Assembly: GCF_023159225.1 (NCBI RefSeq) | Contig: NC_063171.1 | Coordinates: 12,129,326-12,193,325 of the forward strand | Direction of reading: 5' to 3' | Source: Perognathus longimembris pacificus | Lineage: Eukaryota > Chordata > Mammalia > Rodentia > Heteromyidae | DNA: 64,000 nt | In this document: in pieces, positions 1 to 10,556 of the stretch | Position numbering within the stretch: position 1 is the first letter of the stretch | Layout of the letters: each line of letters starts with the position of its first letter | The notes under the pieces: generated by a model | Told to the model about the DNA's origin: nothing | The model's input: only the letters and a program-made list of their open reading frames with translations | The model's database searches: none | Made by a program: the position numbers and the translations under genes

Positions 1-744
1 TAGGCATGAGCCACTGGTGCCTGGTTATACTTATTGAATTTTAACTCTCCAATTTTATTGTAAATGGACCCAGTCTCACTCATATATTGTGATAGTCTTG
101 GTTCTATTGTGCCTATCTTGAAGTTTTAAAAAATCACACAGTGTTTATAAGTGTCAGAATATTTTTATTGAATCTTACATGAAGTTCTTTCATGACATAA
201 AAAATGAGAAAAATGAATTAAATTGATAGTTTCACTGTGAGTGTTCAAATTCCACCATACACATGAAGAATGTCTGGGGAAGAGAATTTTCAACTCCAGA
301 GAGATTTTCCATTATATAAAGGGATGACCTATGAAAAAGAACATGTCAGATTAGAGAATGAAGGTCAAAAGCCAAGGAGGGATAACTTATAAATAATAAT
401 AGACAAATGTCAGCATTCTGTTGAAATAAATGAAGTTAGGATGAAGCTAATGGATGCTAAAACAAAAGAACCCTGACATTTCAATTGGTGAGAGACTAGT
501 TGGACTATTAGTTAGATTCAAAAGTGAATAAATGAACTCAGCAGCATTTCACTACACAGAAATTGTGGATCATGCATATCTCAAAGGGTAGACTTGCTGA
601 AAATGAATTTATCATTAATCAAATGATATAATGTCAAATTGTTTCAGAAAATGTTTACTTAAAATATTATGAAAGTACTTTCAGAATTTTACCTAATTTA
701 TTATGTCTTTTTGCTTGGTATTAGTTGCTTTCTCCTGTAATCTT
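1..744. other. Unique AT-rich DNA, no gene seen
   Basis: No open frame of coding character, no RNA gene and no repeat that I recognise. It ends where an old SINE head begins. Confidence 0.6.
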
Positions 745-1175
745 AGCTACTTTAAAGGCTGAGAATGTCATGAGGATGTTGGTTCAAAGACATCCTTGCA
801 AAGAAAATGTGAGAAAATTTTTGCTCTAAACAGTCAGCACACCTAGATGGATGTTGGTATCTGATACTTCTTATCATAACTATTCTCGAGACTGAGATCT
901 GAGGATTATGGTTCAAAGCCAACCTGGGAAGGAAAATATATGTGACTCCCATCTCCAGTTAACCACCCCCAAAACAGAAGTGGAGCTGTGATTCAAAGTG
1001 ATAGGTTCTAGCCCTGTGCACAAAAGCTAAGGAAAAGAGCCTGGAGCCCTGAGTTAACATCCCAAGACCTACAAAACAGTCAGCATGGTTCAAGAGGCAG
1101 AGTAACGGCTGAGCAAGTAAGGAACACAGTCTTGAGGCTTTGGGTCCAAATCTCAGTGCTGGCAAAAACAAATAA
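745..1175 (+). mobile_element. Geo-tailed SINEs with a B1-like (7SL-type) head, old
   Basis: The text CTGTAATCTTAGCTACTTTA near 736-755, and again GAGACTGAGATCTGAGGATT near 888-907, resembles the 7SL-derived head of B1/Alu elements. Downstream comes a middle segment (CATCTCCAGTTAACCACC), then a diverged copy of the Geo right half (GAAGTGGAGCTGTG...) ending in an A-rich tail near 1165-1180. Probably two old, partly overlapping copies. The head differs from the tRNA-like IDL head of the common SINE here. Boundaries are approximate. Confidence 0.55.
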
Positions 1176-1334
1176 AAAAATTTAAATATATATTAACATT
1201 ATTGGTTTCTTTCTGTTTTTGTATTAATTCTTGTTGTTATTGGTTTTTGTTTCTTTGTTTTGTATGCATGCACTTTATCATTTGAGCCAACCTCACAGTC
1301 CTTAACTGTTTTTTTTGTGTGTAATTATTATTAT

Positions 1335-1531
1335 TATTATTATTTTGCCTGTCCTGGTGCTTGAACTCTGAGCCTGGGCACTGTCCATTGTTCAAGGCTA
1401 GCACTCTACCACTTGAGCCACAGCACCAATATGACGTTTTCTGTTTATGTGGTACTGAGGAATGAAACCCAGGACTTCATACATGCTGGACAAGAAGCAA
1501 GCACTCTACCACTAAGCCACATTCCAGCCCT
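1335..1531 (-). mobile_element. IDL-Geo SINE, old copy
   Basis: On the minus strand it reads an ID-like head (reverse complement of CCACTAAGCCACATTCCAGC), then the Geo half (reverse complement of CTCTACCACTTGAGCCACAG), then an A-rich tail seen as the ATT repeats at 1326-1345. Many substitutions, so an older copy. Confidence 0.75.
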
Positions 1532-1544
1532 GTAGTTATTTATT

Positions 1545-1787
1545 TTTATTTTTATTTTATTTTTTCTGGTCTTCCTGTTTGAACTCTGGGCCTGGGCACT
1601 GTCCTTGAACCTCTTTGTATTCAGGGTTAGCTCTCTGCTTCTTGAGCCACAACTCCACTTCTGGCTTTTTCTGAGTAGTTTACTGGAGATAAGAGTCTCA
1701 CTGACTCCTTCTTTGGTTGGCTTCAAAACACTATTCTCAGATCTCAGCCTCTTTAGTAGCTAGGATTAGAGTCACAATGTCTGGCTC
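1545..1787 (-). mobile_element. Geo-tailed B1-like SINE, old
   Basis: Read on the minus strand, a B1-like head (reverse complement of TAGTAGCTAGGATTAGAGTC near 1753-1772) is followed by the Geo half (reverse complement of CTTGAGCCACAACTCCACTT). The poly(A) tail appears as T/A-rich sequence at 1540-1565. It lies tail-to-head beside the IDL-Geo copy just upstream. Confidence 0.65.
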
Positions 1788-2003
1788 TTTACTATAGTTT
1801 AATGTGACCTTTGAAATAGATAATTCTGTATCAGGTCTTAAATGTTTGTATTTTATTATTCCCTTTTTGCTTATAACATTCAATCATTTAAATCAAATCC
1901 CTGAAGCACATGTGTTGTATTGTTGAATAACTTTTAATATGAATTATAATCCATCATACATTTAACACATCTACATAATGTATTTTCATGAACATAAAGC
2001 TTT

Positions 2004-2075
2004 AAAAATATTGTGACCTTGCTGGGAATACGGCCTAGTGGCAAGAGTGCTTGCCTTGAAAAATATTGTGTCCTT
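2004..2075 (+). mobile_element. 38-bp tailless IDL mini-insertion with target duplications
   Basis: Only the first 38 bases of an IDL head (2021-2058, GCTGGGAATACGGCCTAGTG...) are present. There is no Geo half and no A tail. It is flanked by AAAAATATTGTGACCTT (2004-2020) and AAAAATATTGTGTCCTT (2059-2075), 16 of 17 bases identical. The duplications show a retroposition event rather than a deletion remnant. It fits the known class of tailless retropseudogenes made from truncated small RNAs. Confidence 0.75.
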
Positions 2076-2460
2076 GAGTACCTGTGATTTTTAGCTATTC
2101 CTTACAATTCTCAAGAGGTAGATTCTCTAAGCAATAAATTGACTAGAGAAGAATAAAAATTTACATACAGAAAGTAAGAGCAGAGAAAAATGTCCTCGCG
2201 ATACTTTAAGTGCTTCTGTTTTACATTCTGGGTCCTTGATGATTTACTTTCCCTCCTTATGTTCTGCTCCTATGGCATATTTCTCCTATGAAACTCTTCT
2301 ATCAACCACTGCAGTTCTTTATGAGCCATGGCTACTTTGCACTTATGATCCTGTAACTGCTTTTTGCCTGTAAAACACACACACGGGTGTGCAATGCATG
2401 TGTATGATCAACACATGCACACACAAACATATTTTCAATTTCATAAAAATCATGCACATG

Positions 2461-2675
2461 GGGCTGGGGATATAGCCTAGTGGCAAGAGTGCCTGCCTCG
2501 GATACACGAGGCCCTAGGTTCGGTTCCCCAGCACCACATATACAGAAAACGGCCAGAAGCGGCGCTGTGGCTCAAGTGGCAGAGTGCTAGCCTTGAGCAA
2601 AAGGAAGCCAGGGACAGTGCTCAGGCCCTGAGTCCAAGGCCCAGGACTGGCAAAAAAAAAAAAAAAAAAAAAAAA
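2461..2675 (+). mobile_element. IDL-Geo SINE, young full-length copy
   Basis: Complete dimer: ID-like head with box A-like and box B-like text, Geo half, and a pure A tail of about 25 bases (2652-2675). Flanked by ATCATGCACATG at 2449-2460 and 2676-2687, extendable into adjoining A residues, so a perfect target duplication. It keeps CpG-containing positions (GCCTCGGATACACGAGG; GAAGCGGCGCTGTGG) that differ from most copies, which suggests a recently active subfamily. Confidence 0.95.
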
Positions 2676-3039
2676 ATCATGCACATGAATAGGAACTATC
2701 AAGAATTAATCATGTGTTTTGCTTAATAAGTATAGTTGCTGACCATATCTTAGATAATAAGAACCACATATCATATCATTTTACAGTGATGGAAAGTCAT
2801 ACCACATTGATATAAAAATACTATCCCAGAGTATAGAAAAGGTAGTGCCATTTCCTCTAGAAGAGTGGATGAGCCATATACATAATAGGCTTAGATAACA
2901 GAAACCTATTTCTCAGTTTGAGAAACCAGAAAATCCAGTAGTAAGGTTCCAGATAATTTTGTTTATAATAGCAATCTTTCTAGTTTTCAGACAGAACTGA
3001 AACATGAGCGAGAGAAAGAAAGAGGGAAAAAGATTAGGA

Positions 3040-3240
3040 TGGAGGGCTGGGAATGTGACACAGGGGTAGAGTGCTTGCCCAGAATGGAGTAATCCCTGGG
3101 TTTGATTCCACAGTACCAAATCAACAGAAAAAGCAGGAAGTAGTGTTGTTGTTCAATTGGTAGAGATGTAGCCTTGAGCAAAAGAAGCTCAGGGACAGTG
3201 CCCTGGCCTCAGTTCAACCCCACAGGATTTGCAAAAAAAA
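3040..3240 (+). mobile_element. IDL-Geo SINE, diverged
   Basis: A diverged head and Geo half with an A tail. Flanked by AAAAAGATTAGGA at 3027-3039 and 3241-3253, a perfect 13-bp target duplication. Substitutions throughout (for example GTTGTTGTTCAATTGGTAGA in the Geo part) indicate an older insertion. Confidence 0.88.
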
Positions 3241-3786
3241 AAAAAGATTAGGAAAGGGTCTTAGTCTTTTTTAAAGTCAACTTTCATCCATTGACTTCAC
3301 TATCAAGGCCTCATTAAAGCCAATTACCTCTCAAGTCCTTCCTTCCAATTCTCATCACATTGAGAATCAAGGCTTCATCCTGTAATTGTAGGGATTCGGA
3401 GGAGGACAGAAATATTCAGTCCAAAGTTTCTTCTAACCATGATTTTAACACTATTGAGGCCCTCTCCTATGGAGTTAGCTACTGCATGTGAGAAACTCAT
3501 ATATGATTGTAGACTCAAGAATTGTAATCTTTGCCGAGTTTCATAAATTCGAATTGTTGTTAGCTTAGACTCACCACACAATGTTCTTCTAAGACAAAAA
3601 CAGGAGTTGAGTCTACTCCTTACATTATTTTTTTTCCAAATTTAGATGTTGAAGTTATAAGTAAGCTCTAACACTGCATTCAGGAAACAGTCGTTATAGC
3701 TGTTATTAAAATTAAGTGAGATCACATGGATAGATACTGAACCATTCTAACTTTGAAGAACCTGAGCAATCGTTGCACCTTCATAT

Positions 3787-4507
3787 TGTAGGTTGGGCCT
3801 GACTAGGCCCTGAAGCTTCCTGGAATAACTGCAGAACATGTCAATGTTAAGCCTGAACAAAATGCAGTCTAACATAATCAAGGTAGCCAGAGAGACTTCA
3901 TTTGACCAGAGGTCAGTTAAAGTTAGAATGCTTTAGCCATTGTTTGTAAGATGCTTCACTGCCTTGTTTGATAATTGTGCTCTGTACTGGAATATGTTTC
4001 TCATAGATGTGATTAACTATTAACAAAGTTCTGTTACTAGGTAAGGGCCAATTACTGGCAGCTACATAACTATAGTTTCCCCTCACCTCACTGACAAAAT
4101 GCAGATTCTAGGAAAATAGTCAAGGACAGGAATTCCAGGAAAGGTGTAAACAACCCCCTTCTTGCTGTAAACTCCTCAGGCAACAGATCAGCAGATAACA
4201 GAAAATATTTGAAGTGGCAGGTGTTTCACCAGGCAATTTAGATAATCAACAACTGGACAACTGCACTTATAACCTTACAGCTCAGAGCCAATCATTTTAG
4301 AGAATTGTTTTATGACTTTCCCACAGTGTGGTATGATTTGCTGAGTAAAGCCATGACGTATAGAGTGTCCCTGAAAACATTATTAAAAAACCCTGTTGAC
4401 TGTGAGGTTGGGACTTGGGATTCAGACCCTAGCTTGCTAATAAACAAACCTTTTGCTCTTTGGAATCGGCTTCTTGGTGGTCTTTGGGGGTTTTGAATTT
4501 GACCATA
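3787..4507 (+). mobile_element. Probable solo LTR, ERV1-like
   Basis: The 3' part reads like a class I LTR: AATAAA at 4439-4444, then a T/G-rich stretch with CTTCTTGGTGGTCTTTGGGG (about 4469-4488) as in the U5 region of gammaretrovirus-like LTRs. The proposed start is TGTAGGTTGGGCC near 3787. No matching second LTR, primer site or target duplication is visible, so the ends are uncertain. It could be part of a longer degraded element. Confidence 0.5.
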
Positions 4508-4509
4508 AT

Positions 4510-5600
4510 AATTTGTCTCTTTATAAGTAGAGAGTAAATAAGAGACACACATGTATTATCTCATACTGAAAAAAGGTTGTAAAAGAGATATACATGTAGG
4601 ATAGACAGGGAAATACAGTAAGAAAAGGACATAAATACCTAAGAAGAAACTCGACTTATTGTCCCCTTGATGAAATATTTCTGTGCCAAGTAATATGGAC
4701 TATAATTTATGTTTATTAATCAATCTGTGGCAGTTTATTTTGGCAGGCCTGAATCTACCATACTTTGTGACTCACACATAATGCTTGGAGGACCTAATTT
4801 AATGTGACTCAGTACGTAAGTTTATAATGAAGAACAAGTATGCTGCCTCTATCATTCCTTATTACAAGGGGAGTCTATTTTTAGTATATGTGGGTTTTAT
4901 AAAAGACAAGAACTTTGCAAGTTTCTCTCAAAATAGAATAGCATTCCTCCCTCCTTACCTCCCTCCCAACCTTCCATACTTCTTTCCTTCCTGCCTTCCT
5001 TCTTTCCTTCATTCATTTCTCCCTTGTCTATTTATCTAATTTATTTACCTAAACGTAACCCAAACCTCATTATCTTCTCTCCAAATATTGGAGGTTTAAC
5101 TAACACACTCACAGAATGGATTTCAGTGACATTTTTACCACTGAACTCTTATAGAAAGTGTTTAATTACCCTACTATGTTCTAGCTGACTCATTAATATA
5201 AGCCCCACCAGAGAAGATGCTGTGTATTTCAGCTCAAAGGTTATCCCAATGTCTAATATAATGTTCCCTGGTATACAGTGCAAGGATGAGCAGTTATAAT
5301 ATAATGAGCCTCTCAACATAATTTCCACAGACAGATTAAAAGATTCCTTCTTTCTAGAATTCAGTGCTTTTCTAAATTGATTTCTTTCAAGGTTTTCCTG
5401 TTTTTACTTTTCTCAATGTTAGATAATTGGAAACAAAGTCTAAGTCTAATGACATCTCTTTCCTAGTCTCTCCCTTTATACTCTGTTAAACAACAAGGAA
5501 AAAAAATGTGTTCTGAGCTTGAGAAGGAAATTGTTCCTTGAGATAATTGTTAAAAGTCAGAAATATGTGTTAGTTTTCACTGTACTTTGGATATTGAAGT
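4510..5600. other. Unique DNA with a short pyrimidine tract
   Basis: No gene seen. The only feature is a degenerate CTTCC/CCTT-rich tract at about 4948-5030. The open frame across that tract comes from its lack of stop codons. Confidence 0.6.
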
Positions 5601-5606
5601 ATCATA

Positions 5607-5813
5607 GGAGATGGGAATATGGTTTAGTGGTAGAGTACTTGCCTAGCATTCATGAAGCCCTGGGTTTGTGTTCCTCAGTACCACATACATAGGAATAGCC
5701 ATAAGTGGGGCTGTGGCTCCACTTATGGCTTGTAGAGTGCTAGCTTTGAGGAAAAGCAGCTCAAGGACAGTGCAAAGGCCCTGAGTTCAAGCCCTAAGAC
5801 TGGCAAAAGAAAA
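5607..5813 (+). mobile_element. IDL-Geo SINE with an internal inverted duplication
   Basis: Head (GGAATATGGTTTAGTGGTAG) and Geo half are recognisable. Flanked by imperfect copies of ATTGAAGTATCATA (5593-5606) and ATTGTATCATA (about 5814-5824). At 5698-5729 the Geo half carries a perfect 11-bp inverted repeat (GCCATAAGTGG / CCACTTATGGC around a 10-base loop) that other copies lack. Confidence 0.8.
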
Positions 5814-5824
5814 ATTGTATCATA

Positions 5825-7868
5825 AACCAATCATTTCTCAAATAATTCATTAATTTTCAAGAACAGATTTGTTCAATATGAACTCAAGACCAACTACCTA
5901 CTACTGGATACACCTATACACCAGACGAAGAGATAACTCACACTTGCTTAATTGTGTTTGACCACTGCTGTCCTTGCAAGGTATAATTTGGTCATCTGAA
6001 AATGCAGAAAAGTATCAGAAGGCAACAGAAATGTGCAAGTGGATGGGATAAAACAGGGAGAGTAGGTACTGAGTCAGGGATCAAAAGTTATACATTGTTG
6101 TTAGAGCCTTGCCTTGCAGGTAATTGTATTAATGGTACTTCATTCATCATGAGTTTCAAGAAGCCCTGGTTTAGAGGAGACATTCCAGGTAGTTATTTGT
6201 CTCCAGCATTTACCCTGAGACATGCATAGAAGGGCAGGATAAAAAGGAACCAACCACAATGGAGCTTTCTGTTTGGGAGGCCTGAAAGCTCTGAATAACT
6301 TGAGCCAAGAAAGATATTAAAGCAATAGTCATCCTTCTAACACTTGCACATTTTGTAGAAAGGAATTCAAGATAAGGTCATGATTTTGCAGTCTTTTTAT
6401 TATGTTCATTTCCTGAATGCCAGTTATTTAACTCATTTTTATGTTTGATTAGTTTGGAATTACATGTCTTTTATAAGTGTTGGTCAATTTATCTGCAGGA
6501 AACTGATGTTTCCCCACAGTCATAGCAAATACATTTTGTTTTGTTTGTGAGTATATATTGCCCAGAGTATAATGCTAACATCAATCAGAAATAACCCCAT
6601 CAGGGTTTGTTGCTGAAGTCTGAATCTCCATGAGTGCTGCACTAATGGCAATAACAATATGTTATTTTCTTATATAACAACAATAAAATTCTACTGAGAA
6701 CAATATTACACAAGCCTCCTTAGTTGCTAGTCTCGTCTGCAATATACCCCATAGCATTGTTCATTTCCAACCCTAAGTTCCAGGCTATTGCATGTATTAG
6801 TGGAAAATAATTATACACAACTCTGCCAGATAGACCATTACTTACAAGTCCCCTTAAATCATTTAAACAAAAGAGAATGGATGTTTTTTGATCTTTTAAT
6901 TATTGACTATAATTGTTTAAAAGTTTTTAAGAGCACTTCTTATGTTCACTTAAGAATAAAGCATGATTCAGACTATATATCTCCAACATGGATTTTTTTC
7001 TGAGATTAAGAAAAAGAGCTGAGAGAAAATATAATTTTACAGCATTCCTTGAGAAACAATTATTGATGATGTTGGCTAACTACAAAGACGGAAACATTAT
7101 GAACTCCCTGATCTTCAGCATCTGGAAAATTATTCACACTTAATAGAAATTCAGTAAACATCTGTTGAATAAATACAGGAAATTGGATCCAATCAAATGC
7201 TTAAGGCTGAATTCAACACAATTCCAACTCCTTATCATAAAACATAGAAGTGGAAATAGAGAGATATTTGTTTACTGGTTTTGCCTTTCATTTGTGTAAA
7301 AAAAAAAACAACAGATTAAATCATGGGCTCAGTAGGACATGTTCTGGAATGAATTTGCTAGTAGTAGGAGTTTGGAAGGACCATACTAGACTGGGCTCAT
7401 CAGGACAATTGCTTTATCATAATTGCTGAGGGGATGCTAATACCGACTGTGCACACATTTCTGAGAGAAAAACAACAAAGGGATAGCAGCTTATCTCTAC
7501 CCTTAAGGAGGCAGTTTTCCAGTTGGAGAACAGTGAGTCATGCATGCAGGAGTACTAAACATTACAAAAGAGTATCATGTGGAAAGCTAAGCTCTTTAAT
7601 GAATTGAAGTGACTACATAAAAACACAACACAAAATCTCTCTCTTGTTATTCAAGCAGAGTTGCAGTCACTTTCATAAACCAGAGGTAGAAAACTGGATG
7701 TCCACAGGAAAGACTGCAGAATTGTTTTGTTTTGCCTGTGGAAAGCTTATAAAAGAATGAGTCAGTGTTTGACTACTGAAAAATTTAGCATAAATTTTTC
7801 TTATACTGTTTCTCTGAGAAATAATTTCAGAAAACCTGGTCTCATCAAACAAAGTCTTTCTATGTGAT
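5825..7868. other. Unique AT-rich DNA, no gene seen
   Basis: No exon-like or RNA-like structure. Short open frames here have no recognisable domain and no coding signal. An A-run lies at about 7300-7309. Confidence 0.6.
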
Positions 7869-8085
7869 GCCTAATAGTAGTCTCAAATTCTCAGCATGAT
7901 TTATACCATTAGGAAGACTGGGGTTCAAGGCTAGTCAAAGAAAATATATGAGACCCTAACTGAAAAAACTAAATAAAAGAAAAGCAAAAACCCTAAAAAC
8001 AAAATTACTGCGGCAACACTCAAGTAGCATAGCTTAAGTATGAATCCCTGAATTTAATCCCTAAAAAAGGCAAGAGTAAAAATAA
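7868..8085 (+). mobile_element. Possible old Geo-tailed SINE remnant
   Basis: GGTTCAAGGCTAGTCAAAGA at about 7922 resembles the segment after the B1-like head. It is followed by A-rich text and a weak Geo-like stretch (CTCAAGTAGCATAGC near 8019). Very diverged; support is by eye only. Confidence 0.4.
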
Positions 8086-8508
8086 AAGAGCATTGATATA
8101 GAAGCTCAAGTAGAGGCATTGGCTTTATAAACAAAACATTGTTTCATTGTACAGCTTCCAACACAAGTGCCCCATAGAGCAAAGATGTTTACAATTACTA
8201 TTCAATATGACCACTAGTGCTAAAAAACCCCAACAACAAAAGAAAAACAAAAAAATCCCTAGGTGACTAAAAGCTCTCACCTTTGAAAATACTGATGCTT
8301 TCACATCCTATGATTCATTTTTATTTATTTTCTTGGGAAGAGTTACATTTCCTACTCCCGTGCAATTTCACATGCAGTGTCTGCAGATTCAAATACTAAT
8401 TTTTTTTTCTTTCCGATGTAATGGTCAGGATTCCTTGACTCTTCTAAGTCAGGGCAAGTAGGGTAGCAAGACCTTCAGGAAGACAGGTTCTTGAAAGTAC
8501 CGTGAGCA

Positions 8509-9280
8509 CTATTTCATATGTCTCTTTGACATTCTCATTTCCTCATCAGAGAAGTCTCTTTTTAAGTCTTTAGCCCACTTGTTGAGGGGACTGTTGGTTC
8601 TTTGCAGTTATGTTTTGGAGGAATTTAATTCTTTTAGTTCTCCATATATTTTAGACATGAGGCCTTTGTCTGTTGTATGGCCAGTAAAGACCTTTTCCCA
8701 ATATGTGGGCTTTCTGTTTATCTTGCAAGCTATGTCTTTTGCCCTGCAGAAGCTCTGCAGTTTGATGCAGTCCCATTTGTCCATCCTTTCTTTGATTTGT
8801 AGCATTTCTGGATCTTTGTTAAGGAAGTTCCATCCTGTGCCAAGGAACCCAAGTGTTTCTCCTACTCCTTCCTTTAGTGTTTTCAGGGTATCTGTTTTGA
8901 TTGCGAGGTCTTTGATCCATTTGGAATTGATTTTGGTGCAAGGTGATATATAAGGAACTAGTTTTAGTTTGTTGCATGTGTTGAACCAGTTTTGCCAGCA
9001 CCATTTGTTAAAGAGGCTATCTTTCTTTTAGACTATTTTTAACTCCTTTATCAAAGTTTAAGTAGGCATAGTTTTGTAGGTTCATTTCTGGGTCTTCAAT
9101 TCTGTTCCATTTGGTCTTTAGGCCTGTTCCAGTGCCAATACCAAGCTGTTTTTATTACTATAGCTTTATAATACAGCTTGAAGTTTGGTATTATAATTCC
9201 TCCAGAACTGTTCTTTCTGCTTAGGATTGTTTTTGCTATTCTGGGTCTTTTATTGTTCCATATGTATTTCTGGATTAATT
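8509..9280 (-). pseudogene. L1 ORF2 internal fragment (between the reverse transcriptase domain and the C-terminal end)
   Basis: It parallels the larger L1 at about 27585-28340 base for base with scattered differences. It encodes broken ORF2 text on the minus strand, including KERMDKWDCIKLQSFCRAKD. Both ends are cut, with no 3' UTR or poly(A), so it is an internal fragment left by truncation or rearrangement. The 124-residue plus-strand open frame at 8579-8953 is a shadow of this antisense sequence. Confidence 0.9.
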
Positions 9281-9780
9281 TACTTGCAACAAAGACAAAT
9301 TGTTATTTAAACAAGAATGAAAAGTTTTATTTTTATTTTTTATAACAAAATTAGTATAATTTTGGGGGAATCTAAATGAACAATTAAGGTATCAATGAAG
9401 GAAAGGTAGGAAGTCAGCAGCTGAGCTAAAGTTATAACAGTAGTTACCAATTCAGAGGTCACCTCTGCCTGCTACCATCAGTACACACACAATAGAACAT
9501 GAAGCTGGAGTCACTGACACTGACAAAATTGGCTCCAATACCACTCCCATCACTCCTGGTTCTGTCCCTCATAGAAATGGCTCTACTTATCCCCAGAAAT
9601 AATTCTTAATTCATTTAAAATCATTTAATTATACTGAAAAAATTTCTCAGGAGATCCATCAGCCGCAGGTAATTCATGTGTGTCTGCCTGAACTTCCAGG
9701 GGGCAGAAAGCAAATTGATGACTTCTTTCTAGACTCATAAACTAGAGGATACCTCAAAAATAGCCTACATCCTAGCAGAG

Positions 9781-10126
9781 TGAGAAGGTAATTCTGTCAC
9801 AAAGGATGCCTCCTGGCAAAGTAATGACTGAAAGGATATGTCCCGTCTATCCCAGAGGACCATGTGGAGATAATCACAGATAGGAGAAGAAGGTTCATAA
9901 GGAGGTTTATTAGTGGGGCCATAGTTCCCACGGGAGAGGGAGCTACATGGCATCTGCACCTTATCTAGGTGGCAGCTTCTCTCTCTGGGGGTAAAGGGGA
10001 AACAGGTAGATAGGGAGTAGGAGTGGCTCATTAGGTATAGGTGGATCTGGGGGTTAGTGGGAGGAGCTGAGGACCTGAGGCTAGGGAAATGCTAACAGTC
10101 ACTTTCCAAAACTCCATCTCCTAACA
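9781..10126 (-). mobile_element. Probable solo LTR on the minus strand
   Basis: Read on the minus strand it begins TGTTAGGAGATGG at 10126 and contains AATAAA (TTTATT at 9906-9911) followed by a C/T-rich U5-like stretch. The 5' end has the expected TG start. The 3' end is not certain and no target duplication was found. The 88-residue minus-strand open frame at 9765-10031 lies inside it and looks non-coding. Confidence 0.5.
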
Positions 10127-10333
10127 TCTCTACATTGGTTATTAGATTTTAGCCCATGAATTTTGGGGCCAAGACACAGATGTTTAGATCATAGCAAGAA
10201 ACTTGATCATCAGGGCACTTAGATTCTCATGATTACTAGTGTTTCCTCTCACAGTACCATCTTCTAGCCCAACAGGTAAAATGATGGTAAAAATACTTAA
10301 GTATTTTTCTGGGCATATTTAATTAGCTTTTTT

Positions 10334-10542
10334 GTTTTGTTTTGTTTTTTGGCGGGGAGTCCTGGGCCTTGGACTCAGGGCCGGAACACTGTCCCTGACT
10401 CCCTGCTCAAGACTAGCACTCTGCCACTTGAGCCACAGCGCCACTTCTGGCCGTTTTCTATATATGTGGTGCTGGGGAATCAAACCCAGGGCTTCATGTA
10501 TACAAGGCAAGTACTCTTGCCACTAGGCCATATTCCCAGCCC
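10334..10542 (-). mobile_element. IDL-Geo SINE
   Basis: Full dimer in reverse, with the poly(A) tail seen as TTTTGTTTTG text at the left. Flanked by TAATTAGCTTTTTT (10320-10333) and TAATTAGCTCTTTT (10543-10556). The Geo half contains the reverse complement of CTGCCACTTGAGCCACAGCG. Confidence 0.93.
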
Positions 10543-10556
10543 TAATTAGCTCTTTT

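Noticed and set aside
2461..2535. Possible tRNA gene (box A- and box B-like text)
   Set aside because: It is the IDL head of a SINE, repeated throughout the window with A tails and target duplications.
8579..8953. 124-codon plus-strand open frame
   Set aside because: Antisense shadow of L1 ORF2 on the minus strand; the equivalent shadow occurs in the main L1 at 27731-28027.
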